In this document: in pieces, positions 50,459-61,830 of the stretch
Layout of the letters: each line of letters starts with the position of its first letter
Position numbering within the stretch: position 1 is the first letter of the stretch
Assembly: GCF_030247195.1 (NCBI RefSeq)
Contig: NC_080671.1
Location: 87,852,370-87,916,369 of the forward strand
Origin: Topomyia yanbarensis
Lineage: Eukaryota; Arthropoda; Insecta; Diptera; Culicidae
Reading direction: 5' to 3'
DNA: 64,000 nt
The notes under the pieces: model-generated
What the model was told of the DNA's origin: nothing
The model's database searches: none
Seen by the model: only the letters and a program-made list of their open reading frames with translations
Program-made: the position numbers and the translations under genes

Positions 50459-51754
50459 AAGGGCGAACACGAAATTATTGCGACACCGAAAATGTCATGC
50501 CAATTTTCTTATAATGTTTAAAATCAAACCAAAATTTTAGGGTAGTTTTATACGTATATTGACTTCAAAAATCAAAAGAAAAGTTAATCGATGGAGCCTT
50601 GAGTGTAAAATTGAACGCATTTTCGCTTGGTGCCCTCCATCAAAGTCTTTACAGTGTCATCAGGTACCAGTTTCTTAGTTTTTTTTCCATTTTCTTAACA
50701 TGTCCTTCTCGTCTTTGACTGTCTTCTTGCTCTTCCGAAGTTCCCGCTTCATCATTGCCCAGTACTGCTCCACCGGGCGCAGCTCCGGACAGTTTGGCGG
50801 ATTTATGTCCTTTGGAACAAAATGGACAGAATTGGTCTCATACCACTCCAGGACACTTTTAGAATAGTGGCATGATGCCAAATCTGGCCAAAATAGCGGA
50901 GCTTCGTCGTGCTGCTGCAAGAACGGCAAAAGGCGCTTCTCGAGGCACTCAGATTTCTAGATCTCGCCATTTACTGTGCCCTTTGTCACGAAAGGCTCAC
51001 TCCTCAGTCTGCAAGAGCAGATGGCCTGCCAAATGAAATATTTGGAGGCGAACTTCGACATTTTCTTCTTCTTAAATTTGTCGTCCACATAGAACTTGCT
51101 CTTGCCGGTGAAAACTCCAACCCCGGAATTTGCTTAAAATCGGCTTTTATATACGTTTCGTCGTCCATCGCACAGCAGCCATATTTTGTCAGCATCTTCT
51201 CGTAGAGCTTCCGTGCCCGAGTTTTAGCCGTCGATTGTTGCCGTTCATCGGGGTTTGGGAAGTTCTGTACCTTGTATGTATGTAGTCCAGCTCTCTTCTT
51301 TGCATTCTGGACGTAGCTCTGCGACATGCCGATCTTTTTAGCCAAATCACGGCTTGAGACGTTGGGATTTGCTTTAATCATCCGCTTCACCTTTCCCTCC
51401 GTCTTTTTGTTCTCCGGTCCCGGTTTTCTTCCAGCTCCTTTGCCGTGGTCCAACGTCAACCGCTCCTGGAACCGCTTCAACGCTCTGAAGACGGTTGAAT
51501 GGTGAATGTTCAAAATTTTTCCCAACTGCCGGTGCGACAGGTCAGGAAATTCCAGGTGTTTGGAAAGAATTTGTTCTCTCGACTCGCGTTGGTTCACCTC
51601 CATTTTCGTTGAATCGAAAAACACGACTTCGAGTTTGACAGCATGGCAACAATACACATCAATGAGAAAGTGGGCAAAATTTGGTTGATTTTTACCCAAT
51701 GGTAAAAAAGTTATGCCCTGTTGAATGTGTCGCAATAATTTCGTGTTCGCCCTT
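50459..51754 (-). mobile_element. Tc1/mariner superfamily transposon, D37E type (ITmD37E-like)
   Basis: A 1,296-bp element with inverted ends AAGGGCGAACACGAAATTAT / ATAATTTCGTGTTCGCCCTT and TA on both sides (50457-50458, 51755-51756). One transposase gene fills it on the minus strand. The ends are intact but the gene is broken. A deletion derivative lies at 45086-45413. Confidence 0.92.
50675..51603 (-). pseudogene. D37E transposase, one frameshift and one nonsense codon
   Basis: From ATG at 51603 the first ~160 residues are clear. A first helix-turn-helix at residues 23-47 (SHRQLGKILNIHHSTVFRAL) is followed by a GRK-type linker near residue 57 and a second helix-turn-helix at 83-107 (SSRDLAKKIGMSQSYVQ). 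The first catalytic Asp is D148 in MDDETY. Around 51112-51118 the frame shifts by one base; after that the other frame continues through K-F-Y-V-D-D-K-F to a TAG at 50957-50959, then resumes with WPDLASCHY (second Asp) and RPVEQYW (catalytic Glu). There are 37 residues between that Asp and Glu, which defines the D37E class described in mosquitoes. A further open frame upstream of 51603 is terminal-repeat DNA. Confidence 0.9.
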
Positions 51755-52008
51755 TAGCACCATCTAGGAATATCAAACGATTGAATTTATATCATTTTGG
51801 CGACTATTGACGATTGAAAAGGTTGAGAAGTGGGATGATGGATGCGATAGAACAAAACTATATACATATTGCAAGATAGTAGTGGGAGCATGCAGACTAA
51901 TTTGTTGGGATTAAACCAGGGAGCTTTATCATATACAGGATGCTTGGTCCATGGTTAAGAATCTCTCTATTGCTGATAGAGGATAATATTTGGAGAAAAA
52001 ATCATTCT

Positions 52009-52546
52009 AGCTTGAGCTTGAGCTTGTGCGACCACCCCTGGCTGCTACTCCGTTATCGATCTGGACTAGCTGAAGTTGCACAGGGAATCAGTAGATAATT
52101 ATGCTTGGGACTAGCGAAACATTTTTCAATGTGCAACTTCTGGTAATCCTAAAGTGTTTTTGATCAATACCGGCGCCGGCCAGGCCCGAACGTAGATCGC
52201 GGAAGAAAAGGGAAGGAATTGTTAGTCCGATACTTGCTTTTGCCGAGTAGACTACTGCGCACTCCACAAGTATCATGGGAGGAGGATATTTTTGTCAGTA
52301 ATAGTATAGAAGTTGGATTTACTTCTTCTTTGTCGACGCCAGAGAGGTGACTTCACTATCTGGACTAAATATCGATCTACCAAACTTATAGACCGGGGAC
52401 CAACGGCTTTACTTCCCTTCCTAAGGAAGACGTGACCACAGATTTTTTCACCTCAGAAAAATCTCAACGACCTCGGCTGGAATTGAACCCAGGCAACTGG
52501 AATGAGTTATGGTCACGCTTACTACTCAACCACCGGCGCCGTCTAT
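52009..52546 (-). mobile_element. 538-bp tRNA-derived SINE with 23-bp target duplication
   Basis: Reading the minus strand from 52546: a tRNA-like head with A box TGGTTGAGTAGTAAGC and B box GGTTCAATTCC, a body GGAAGGGAAGTAAAGCCGTT, GATATTTAGTCCAGATAGTG and GGAGTGCGCAGTAGTCTACT, and a tail of CAAGCT repeats. Identical 23-mers at 51986-52008 and 52547-52569 bracket it. The perfect duplication means a recent insertion. I know this family as common in mosquitoes but do not name it. Confidence 0.88.
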
Positions 52547-52569
52547 ATATTTGGAGAAAAAATCATTCT

Positions 52570-52869
52570 GCACGAATAATGAAATTTCAACTGTTACAGA
52601 GTTATTGAACTTTTCTGTAAACTATTTGTTTTCCTTTAAATGCATCTAACTCAAAAGTATATATTGTATTTGCAATCTTTCAATTCCGTTGGAGAGGTGT
52701 TTTCTTTCCTATTAAATTTCGGGTACGGTACCAACATAGTAGATAAGACAAGCGGTCTAATAAGTGTTCTATAGGAGTTTGACTTCGTGCGGTAGCGAAC
52801 GTTGTTCGACCTAAGATTTTTTTTTGAGTAAGCACCCGGCGATTAGCGAGGAGTAAACAAATCTGCAAT
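52570..52869. other. No gene
   Basis: AT-rich link sequence, nothing recognised. Confidence 0.4.
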
Positions 52870-53895
52870 TTCTTTTTGTTCAGTGATTTCTAGACGGAAA
52901 GTTACGCGAAAGCTTAAAAACGTTAAGGTCGTTGGGAAGGGCAGAATCCCGGGTGAACTTTCAAAAGTTAGGAGTGACTGGCTGTGCGAAGCAATCCACT
53001 GCGTGATCGGGATGATCTGCGTGGAAGAAAAAATGCCTTCGTATTGGTTGAATGGCCAATGGCAGAACTCGAACTTAATAACTTCCGAGGCATAACGATC
53101 CTCAATGCCGCCTATAAGGTAGTTTCTCGTGTTATGTTGGGCAGACTGCGCCCGTTGGCTGAATGCTTTGACGGACCAAATGTTTACCCAGCGACAAATT
53201 CTGGATATATTCCGGGAATACAATTTGCAGACTCACCATCTGTGGATTCAAGGCGGCATACGATACAGTAAAACAAAACGAATTGTGGCAGATAATGCTT
53301 GAGCGTGGTTTCCCGACAAAACTGATTAAGCTGATTCGTATGATGCTGGATAGGATAAAATCAAGCGTTACGAAGATCTGATGTGCAAAGAAACGGAACC
53401 GTCATCACGAGATCTCACATGTTTCTTGACTTCGCGAACGATTTCGACATCATCGGTATTGATCGCAGAGCAGTGGAAGAAACATTGTTGCCTTTTAAAA
53501 GGGAAGCTGCAAGAATCGGACTGACTATAAACTCTGACAAGACAAAGTACATGGTAGCTGGTAGATAATGTAGCAGTCGTGTTGGTTTTGTGGTGGATAT
53601 CGGTGGGGTACGGTGCAACGAATTCATATACATATCTTCAAATACTAGTTCAATATGATAACGATGTTAGTAACGAAGGAAAAAGTCATGTTGCTGCTGC
53701 GAGTATGGTTTACGTAGTCAGCTAATGAGCAATAGCCTAAGAATGCGCGCAAAACATGATTTATTCAAATCACTGATACTCACTGTTGCTCTATACGGCC
53801 ATGAAGCATGAATGTTGAAGGAAGCAGGCTATCGAGTACTCGGTTTGTTTGAGAGAAGAATTCTGCGTTCAATGCGTGGCAGCACAGTAGAAAAT
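52870..53895 (+). pseudogene. Non-LTR retrotransposon RT relic (RTE-like)
   Basis: Ordered RT blocks in shifting frames: GKGRIPGELSKV at about 52938, NNFRGITILNAAYKVVSRVM at about 53083, ELWQIMLERGFPTKLIKLIR-like text at 53280, FLDFANDFDIIGIDRRAVEE at 53424, LTINSDKTKYMVAGR, and a C-terminal LYGHEAWMLKEAGYRVLGLF-like stretch near 53790. The catalytic FADD has become FAND, several stops are present, and the region around 53170-53280 is scrambled. The clade call comes from the end block typical of RTE-type elements and is moderate. Confidence 0.75.
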
Positions 53896-55021
53896 GGAAA
53901 ATGGCGCCAGTTAAAGTTATGATCAAAGTATTTTAAACAAAATAACATAACACATACCGTTGGGAAGATCATTTCTCTTTTTTTTCCAGAATACAGAAAT
54001 TGAAAATCGGTTAAAAATTGACCGGACAGAAAAGTTTTTAGCGCTGAAGTTTCCGGGTTTTACATCAATTTCTCCGGGTTTTGCATCAATTTCTCCGGGT
54101 CTGGGGAGCTGACGGATAATTTTTACTTTTATAACACTGAATTTCTAACAAGTTCTTCCAGTTTTCTTGCTGGCTGCTCTTGCAGCGTCTGTTTTGCAAA
54201 GAGAAGAGCTGTGCTCTTTTGTTTGAACTTACCTAGCGACTGTGGTGACAAATAACAGGATTCGTTGCACTCCGTTAAGCATTCCGGAAGACACCGCAGT
54301 GTGCTTCCCATACTGCTCTGGAGTAGAGCAATGCTCGTTTGGTTTATGCTCCACAGCGAGAGTGGCTGGTTCTTTTGGATTCTTATCAATAATTAACATG
54401 TTAAACGCAAACAATTTACAGCTTAATGTGACCAATAGACACATGTGGTGCTTTGCAAGAAAAACACTCAACGGTCAATATGAGTCAATTTGGTAATTTT
54501 CCAACCTGTGCTAAAGTGATAGCCTGAAGAATCCGATTCAAATAAATAAACTTATTTCTGTTCAACGCAGTAGATAATAAAAATCGTTTAAAATACTTTA
54601 AAATGTCGAGCGATCTCTTTGATTTAAATTTCTGTCTGGTTTCGGCATTTGCTCATGTTCCTCTTGAATCCTATTCCATGTCAGTAAAAATCTCCGGGTG
54701 AAAGCCTCATCAGAGGTGGTAACCCTAATCATATTTGTTTCATATGAATAGGTGGGAAATAATCGAACTCTTAAAAATCCATTATTAAAGGGGCGGCAAA
54801 TTTTATTTTTGGCCCCGAGCGGCAAAACACCTCGCGCCGCCACTGGCTATTACATGTTTGATTTACGAATTTACTATTATTATTATTCCCATAGGGGAGT
54901 AACTTGGGACTCGCCTTGTTAACAATCTTCTTCAACAACACGATGCTACGGTTGGGTGATGATGGCAACATTGTTTATCTTTATTTTTACCGGGCAGTTT
55001 GGCGGAATGTCCCCACTTACA
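53896..55021. other. No gene; small tandem repeat at 54053-54100
   Basis: A 21-bp unit CCGGGTTTTACATCAATTTCT is present twice plus a partial third copy. 54140-54560 has overlapping open frames on both strands without recognisable protein. 54770-54850 (GGGGCGGCAAATTTTATTTT, CACCTCGCGCCGCCACTGG) looks like a worn repeat end. Confidence 0.4.
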
Positions 55022-55366
55022 ACTCGTAAGGGCTTTTTGGTAACACTTTTTAAGTCCACTGGAATCTGTGACAGATGCACGTATTTCGCACACTACTTAT
55101 GCGCATCATATTTCGTTTCGTGTTATATTTCAGCCTACGACACTAATTATGCAAATCATTAGTGTGCGAAATACTTGTACACCCATTTTTTTACGCGTTT
55201 TTTCTCGGCATTTTTACGCGGTTTTCATTAACGCGGATTCTTTAATTTACGCGGTCTTAATTTACGCGAATTTTAAACATACGCGTAAAAAAACTTGAGT
55301 ATATCTGTCACAAATACAAGAAAAAAGCGGAATTAAAAAGTGTTACCAAAAATAAGTCCTTACGGG
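55022..55366. mobile_element. Palindromic MITE hosting a second MITE
   Basis: The outer ends CGTAAGGGCTTTTTGGTAAC and GTTACCAAAAATAAGTCCTTACG pair, followed inward by CTGTGACAGA / TCTGTCACA. A further inner pair, GTATTTCGCACACT (55080) and AGTGTGCGAAATAC (55161), shows a second palindrome. The ACGCGG element sits in the right half. Confidence 0.6.
55178..55304. mobile_element. ACGCGG-rich foldback MITE, copy 2 (~127 bp, worn)
   Basis: Ends TACACCCATTTTTTTACGCG and ACGCGTAAAAAAACTTGAGTA correspond to the TACACTCAGG...TTGAGTGTA ends of the other two copies, with mutations. Several TTTACGCGG-type words lie between. Confidence 0.65.
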
Positions 55367-56781
55367 GTGTATGTATCCATTTTTATGCGTGCACAAATCC
55401 TAGGACTATAAAACATGCAAAAGTCACGTCTACCACAAGTCTGAGCCATGCCAAATGTGTGCACTTCATCGTGAAAACAATCCACTTGAATGTTGGTCGA
55501 AGTGTGATAAGAAATTTAACTGATGCTTTAGGATTCGTGGCACTTTGTTACATATGATTACATATTCTATAAAAACCTATCTAATATACCAATGACAGAC
55601 TTTTTTTCAACTTCGGATATAAAAGTACAATACCATTATATTCCAAATAATTATTAGAGCATATTTAGCTTCGAAATGATGACCAGACATTTCCTTTTTA
55701 CACTGTGCAAAACCGGCAGTTGTGCTTGCGGCGTCAACCGGTGAGGTAGACTAGTTCGAAGAAGTCAAAGAAGCTCCACTTTCGTCAGTTGCTATAGGTG
55801 TATGCGGTTGATATATGTATCAGCAAGCAGTTCTTGTGATAAGCGTGGCAATAAAGTTTTTTTCTGATCAGAGGTAGTAGAGAGCGATTCATTGTTTTTG
55901 GGTTGAAATACAAGCCGCAACACGAGCTGTGGGGCTACGCAGAGACTGCGCTGCGAAACACGGGAAACAATTGATATAGTTCACAAATAGACGTCACTCT
56001 CTACTCTCGGTTTGACCGTTGGTGGCATGCACCACTTCCACGAGTCTAGGTTTTATCGCTGATAAACGATCTTGTTTGGTTACCTACCTCTCTTTACTGG
56101 TCTGCCAACCGATCTAGAGTGGGAGCGACAGGAACGGGATTTGCCACGAAGCGAAACCTCGTGAATAAAATAAACGAACCTATCCTTACCTTCAGCGTAT
56201 TGGTAATGGTAGTAGTAGATGTTCAACTTAAATTTATGACATAATCTTGATGCAACTCATCGTGGAAGATACTAGTGCTGTGAACTGTTCAAATGCTGTG
56301 ATAGGTGAAGCGGCAATCTGCTGGCGAATATGATAAATTATTAATGAAAGAAGTGGTGTCTTTCTAACTACACTATCTGGAAATAAGGTGGAGGTAGAGG
56401 AGAGGAAATGTCAATATTTAAAGATGGTAATACTTGATAGTTTACAATAGAGTGTAGTGAACTGTACAATTGAAATAATTATTTACGAAAGTGACAAATG
56501 GGTTTGTCACCGTTTCTACAAATACAGCATTGGAAAGGCGGCATCATCTTTCCCACTCAATTGATTAATATTTTTCACGTTGAATTACATGAAAACGTTA
56601 GAACATTCGAGGATACAACACTCAACGTTAATACAACCTCAATGAATACTTTTAGTAATGGATACCACAACCTAACCCTAGCAAAAATTGAAGTTTTATG
56701 GTAGTTTTATAGCCACTCAAAAAACTTAGATTGCACTTGTAGCGTGCTATTAAACTTCAATTGTTACTAGGAAAAAATACA
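55367..56781. other. Intergenic, no gene called
   Basis: 55870-56180 is less AT-rich but shows no convincing reading frame or splice chain. The open frame 56498-56704 has no recognised content. Confidence 0.35.
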
Positions 56782-56783
56782 TA

Positions 56784-56976
56784 CCTAGTCACTAAAAGGG
56801 TTGCCAGTTTTTAGAGGCAATACAGCTCCAGCTTCACAACTCGATTGAGCGTTTTAAAATTGTATGTAATTGAGTAGCTTAATGACCCAATTACATAAAA
56901 TTTCAAAACGCTCAATCGAGTTGTGAAGCTGGAGCTGTATTGCCTCTAAAAACTGGCAACCCTTTTAGTGACTAGG
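56784..56976. mobile_element. 193-bp hairpin MITE, perfect 74-bp arms including TA
   Basis: 56782-56855 and 56905-56978 are exact reverse complements (CCTAGTCACTAAAAGGGTTG ... CAACCCTTTTAGTGACTAGG); pairing continues imperfectly to a short central loop. TA lies at both tips, a mariner-type target. Arms this identical imply a recent origin or arm correction. Confidence 0.85.
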
Positions 56977-56978
56977 TA

Positions 56979-57664
56979 TATATAGTTTTCCAATCCATTC
57001 GATAAACTTTAGGTCCAATATACATAATATAACATTATTTCTAAAAAAATTTCGTTGTCATACGTAAAAACGATTTTTTTTTGTTTTTTAAAATAAATCT
57101 TATGTAAACATAGACAACCATACATAGGAAAACTGCGGTTGTTTACATCTGGCCTATCAAGACAACACCCAAAATGAAAAAAAAAAAACTATATGCATTG
57201 GATGGTGTTTATGTCAAATAAAAATAACCCTGCGGGAAAACATGTATTCATTTTTTCTGACAGGGCATCATTTGTCGTGAAATTAGATATGTCAAATGCT
57301 TCTGATAGTGGCAAATCAAGACTGTCAACATATTTCTTTATTTTTAATTTAAATTTTATTTTCACGTTCCCTGAGTTGGAAAAAAAAAACATTGTTGTAA
57401 TCACGAAAATCAGCTTTATCGATGTTAGTAATAATAAAAGATTTTTTTCATTTAATGACCCAATTCGTATACATGTTTGAAAATCTCAAATAAAATGCTT
57501 GATAAAAAATGTCGAAGATAAGTGCACTTAGGGATCTGTGAGTGAAGTGGCTCGGTACAATAACGGGAATAAAAATGAGAATTTTTTCAGTCATGTATTT
57601 AAAAAACAAAAATTTCAACGAATATTTTCTATTAAAAACATGATGTTCATACTTCAAAAAAACT
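56979..57664. other. No gene
   Basis: AT-rich, with a few short open frames (57193-57480 on plus and its antisense partner) lacking any known motif. Confidence 0.4.
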
Positions 57665-58129
57665 TCAATGAATATTGGAGAAGGGGCCCTGGTCAGCTGT
57701 ACGACGCAACTTAGTCGCGATGCTGTCACAAGAGCACTGGACGGCACTGATGTCCTTCTTCCGGATACAATTCCAGATCCTGGTGGTCAACTGCTTCGTA
57801 TCCTTGGCCCGCCAATTATTTGTGTACACTAGGGCACTGAGGAAGTCGAAAAAATCCTCAATGGGACGGCACTGGGGCAAGTTCCTTTCTTTCGGCACGT
57901 ACGGTATCTTTTTCTGCTCAAGATACTCCAGCGTCTTCTTGACGTAAAGGGAAGTCGCTTTGTCCGGCCAGAAAACGTACTTCCCATCCGCATGATGCTC
58001 CTTTAAGAGCGGCAGAAGAATTTTCTCAAGACCTCCTCCTAGTTCAATTGTTGATTAATGGTCAGATCGTCCGGCTTTGAAACCCCTCTATCCGACATGG
58101 CGAAGTACAGCATAACATTTTTTTTCAAA
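57665..58129 (-). pseudogene. Second mariner-type transposase, C-terminal fragment
   Basis: From about 58129 on the minus strand: VMLYFAMSDRGVSKP (block between first and second catalytic Asp), a frameshift near 58045, then LEKILLPLLKEHH, KYVFWPDKATSLYVKKTLEY (second Asp) and CRPIEDFFDFLSALVYTNNW (catalytic acidic region), and a basic tail. The spacing from WPD to PIED is a little short, so a few codons seem lost. It is a Tc1/mariner relative different from the D37E element; no terminal repeats were found, so it is a fragment. Confidence 0.7.
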
Positions 58130-58259
58130 TATAGTTGTGATTCGTTGGTTGGGCCGCAGCCTATGTTCAACTAACGAATTTAATTCGCTAGTTGGACCGA
58201 ATGACAAATGTCGAAAACTCTCCAAAGAAAACATGAGTAGTGTAAAAGATTGTTAGATA

Positions 58260-58673
58260 CACAGTAAACTGGATGTACCTAGAGAATTGGTACTAGCGCT
58301 GTACCCAAACAGAAGGTACGATTTACCCACTAATAGGTGGAAATCTCCATAATATTTATTCTTTTTCATGTACAAGGTATTTATAATTGATTCGTAATCA
58401 CCTAGTTTAGGTAGAGTGAATATACCCACTTCTAAGTTCGTGCACTTTTCTGGATGCCTAAGTAAATAGTACCTAAATTCCACAAAACTGCACATACTCA
58501 CCAGAAGGTAACTTGAAACCACCTAAAATTAGCTAATTGGTAATCAAATCTGAGCGGATATTACCTAGAAATAGGTAAATATTGTAGGGATTGGAACCTA
58601 TTAGCAGGTAATTTGTACCCCTTTTTTGGTACTACGCCACTACCAATTTTCTAGGTATATGCAGTTTACCGTG
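58260..58673. mobile_element. 414-bp MITE, CACAGTAAACTG ends, TA duplication
   Basis: Left CACAGTAAACTGGATGTACC pairs with right GTATATGCAGTTTACCGTG and the match extends through CTAG(A/G)(G/A)AATTGGTA; TA flanks both ends (58258-58259, 58674-58675). Subterminal ACCTA...TAGGT words recur throughout. Confidence 0.75.
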
Positions 58674-58775
58674 TAGATTGTCAAAGTCAATTTGACATGA
58701 AATTTTGACATTCAGATGCTTTTTAGTTGGAAATGGAAAAAGCGATTAAAAAGTGTCCAACCAGCGAATCACGAT

Positions 58776-59034
58776 TACACTCAGGTTTTTTTTACGCGGG
58801 GGATACAGGCCGCGTAAATGAAAACCGCGTAAATTTCAAAATCCGCATAAATGAAAACCGCCTAAATTTCATGAAAGACCACTTAAATTTAAGAATCCGT
58901 GATAAAGGGAACCTCGTTGATGGATACCGCGTAAATTCCAAAATCCGCGTAAATGAAAACCGCGTAAATTTCAAAAACCGCGTAAATTTCAAAATCCGCG
59001 TAAAAAATACCGCGTGAAAAAAAACTTGAGTGTA
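58776..59034. mobile_element. ACGCGG-rich foldback MITE, copy 3 (259 bp, longest)
   Basis: TACACTCAGGTTTTTTTTAC at the left and GTGAAAAAAAACTTGAGTGTA at the right are inverted repeats. CCGCGTAAAT or near variants occur about ten times, in alternation with TTCAAAAT and GAAAA. A 96-codon frame over it is composed of these repeats and is not a gene. Confidence 0.78.
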
Positions 59035-59038
59035 TATA

Positions 59039-59245
59039 TCGTCGCTGTTGTACTATTTTATACCAAGCGCCATTTAGCACATTTCGAGAAAAACGATTTT
59101 TAAAGTTTGAGATTGAATATCTTGAAACTTATATATGGTATAAACAATCCAAAGAAGACAATTGATGCTTCTATCTATTCTGCATTAATCTCTCAAATAT
59201 TACTAAGATCGGTTGACTATGTTGCCAGTTTTTACTATGAATGTA
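59039..59245 (+). repeat. Dispersed ~200-bp repeat, copy 1
   Basis: Matches 62976-63175 in the same orientation: GTCGCT.TTGTACTAT, AAGCGCCATTT, TTTCGAGAAAAA, TTTGA(G/T)ATTGAATATCTTG, GATGCTT and AAGATCGGTT.ACT. Confidence 0.75.
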
Positions 59246-59567
59246 AACAAAAGTCGCACTCACACGTGTCATAGGCATGTATTGATGACAAAATTTGTAT
59301 GACGTGTCATAAGCGTGCATCGAAAATTTTCCGTAGAAAAAAATCATCAATTTATAACTTTTATTAATATCTTCGCGTTCATATGGTCTATAAACAATCG
59401 TGAAATGCATTTTGAAGGAAATGAGTCAGGGAATCTAGAAAAAAACGTTATTTTTGGTTACAGTGTTGCCAAATATTCTTTATTTCCAGTTTAAAACTAA
59501 AACTGTGTTTTCTCACAACTCGTGTAATTTTCTTTTGAAAATGTTTATGCCATTGTGCTCCTCAGAC
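59246..59567. other. No gene
   Basis: AT-rich; nothing recognised. Confidence 0.4.
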
Positions 59568-59575
59568 ATTTTCAC

Positions 59576-61805
59576 CAGAGGTGGGAAAATACCGGTTGAG
59601 TACCGGTACGGTAAACCAAATTTTCACAAGTGTTTATGTTTCCTTTACATTGTGTGCGGTCTTATCGCTGGTTGTGTTTATACGAGACACGAAAACCAAA
59701 CCGAGTTTCGTTTACACAGCACCGCGGTTTGGTTTTGATTTTCGTTTACCGGTGCACGAGTATGGGAAGTAAACACGAGAATAACGAAACCAAACTTCGG
59801 TTGTGTTGCGGTTGTGTATTCGGGTTAATGTTTATCGGCTGTGCTAGTGCTGCTAGTATTTTTATTAAGAATTCTAAACAAATTTCTTTATAATATAAGG
59901 TATCTTTTCGGTAATTGAAAAAATGTCTTCAGACATATTTCTGTTCAAATAAATTATGTTCGTGGTCATGAATGGCGTTCCTTAACTCAATATTGCGACA
60001 TTTTCATAATGATTTATCATCAGGAAGTTTTCAATATGGGTATGTTTGGTATGGGAAACTGCCCAAATATCGAAAGTAAGAGGAAATTTAATAGCCTCCG
60101 CTATTTTTATACCTATGATAGTAGATCAAAATTTAAGATGACGGTATATTCAAGATATTCTGTCATCTAGAATCACGCGACATGGACATTTCAAATATAA
60201 GAAATATGTCAAAAGATCGCATATTGATGCCTGCCGTCATTTAAAATCGGAAATGGCGAGCTATATTCAATACTACTGGTATTCAATAACGTTTTAATGG
60301 TAAAAAATATCATGAAACAAGGGTATTTTTGATATCGAAAAGTTGTGTAGAGATTAAAAATTGCTATTCGTCCTCATTTTGCATCCCAATATGGTGTTAT
60401 TTTCACGAAGATTTAGCATTTAAAAGCATGCATATTTAAATAGGCATATATTTCCGAGGAAACGAAACTTGAATTGCGTCGTAAATTAGAAATTCAAAAT
60501 GGCGGCCTATTCATGATGATTTAACAACTAGCATGGTTATATTGTGGAACTATATCCACACTAATGATTGAAGGTCATTTTACATGTTTTGTTGTAATGA
60601 GAAAGACAACTTCGGGATTGGACACAATGTGAACAATTTTTTTTATTCAAATTATTGCGCAACATTTTTAAAAAATTTTATTGTTCTGCAGTAGATTTAC
60701 ATACACACATCGACTGGTATCGCCGGAAATATTTATTCCTTAAAGAAACTTATTTTTTAATGGCGGTCTATAAAATGAAAGTGTTTTTGCTATTCGTTAG
60801 TTGGTTGCTGTTCACAATGAATTAAGTTTTTTTGTAATTGAATAATTTAGTGGTAGTTTTCTCTAAACTCGAATGTACGCGAACAAACCTTCTAGATGTT
60901 TCAAAACGATGTACAGTAACAGCAAAAATAACAGAAATACGCATTACCAGCACTCAGTAAATAAGAACCTAATCGTGAGCTTCCCCCACTTGCGTCTGAG
61001 TTGCTTACCATATGTAAATAACACACACATACACGCAATTGCCTCTGTGCAAGGATAGATGTATCAATACGATGCGCCGTAGCAGTAATAATAAGGATAT
61101 ATGTATACAAAATGCGATTGTGTGCTCGAGATTATTCGAGAATCGCCTAACCAGCGCAACCAGACGTGGATTGATCTCATTGATACTACTATTAGATCTC
61201 ATTGATACTACTATAAATACAGGCCACTTTGAATGCATTGAGTGTTAATGTGAAGTTTCAAGTGATTCAAGTCACGTTTAATTGATTTAATTAATTTTAT
61301 TGATTTCATTAATTTATTTGATTTTATTGTTTTTGTAATTTTATTGACATCGCTGATTTCATTGTTTTCTTTAATTTCAATTTAAACAATTGCTGAACTC
61401 TTAACAACTGCTCAGAACCAGCCATTCCAATATTACCCCATTGACTCTCAACAACTAATTGAACTCAATTCAGTTGTCTATTCGGCAGCACTGCAGACGA
61501 GTTTACTGCTTCTTCTTTCAACCGAAGCACCGTGTACAGAAAAACTAGGCCCGGTTTTCTAAAGCCAAACCGAAACCGCTGCTGAGAATACATCAACACA
61601 AGTTGAAATTCGTACACACATGTAAACGGTGCTGAGTGGCTCGGTTTGGTTTTGTAAACTGAGAGTCGGTGGAGGTTTTTCTTTCGTTTACCGTGTGAAC
61701 GAAATCCAAACCGAATACGATGTGCATCACTCGTTTACACGTGTTGAGATTTTGAGAACAATACCAGTATATGTACGTACCGGTTGGTTTTCTTACCCAC
61801 CTCTG
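59576..61805. mobile_element. 2.23-kb non-autonomous hAT-like element with 8-bp target duplication
   Basis: Ends CAGAGGTGGG and CCCACCTCTG are perfect inverted repeats, and ATTTTCAC is exactly duplicated outside them (59568-59575 and 61806-61813): a textbook hAT footprint. Both terminal ~250 bp carry many AAACCAAACCGA / CGGTTTGGTTTT and ACCGGT words, likely transposase-binding subterminal repeats. The central 1.5 kb has no transposase frame. At 61168-61213 ATTAGATCTCATTGATACTA is nearly tandemly duplicated. Confidence 0.85.
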
Positions 61806-61830
61806 ATTTTCACACATAAACAAGTAATGT

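Noticed and set aside
50909..51205. Plus-strand 98-codon frame over the D37E element
   Set aside because: Shadow of the transposase, which reads on the minus strand with catalytic motifs.
58727..59017. 96-codon repetitive frame (RVNFKIRVNENR)
   Set aside because: Translation of the CGCGTAAATTT repeats of a MITE, with a mirror frame on the other strand.
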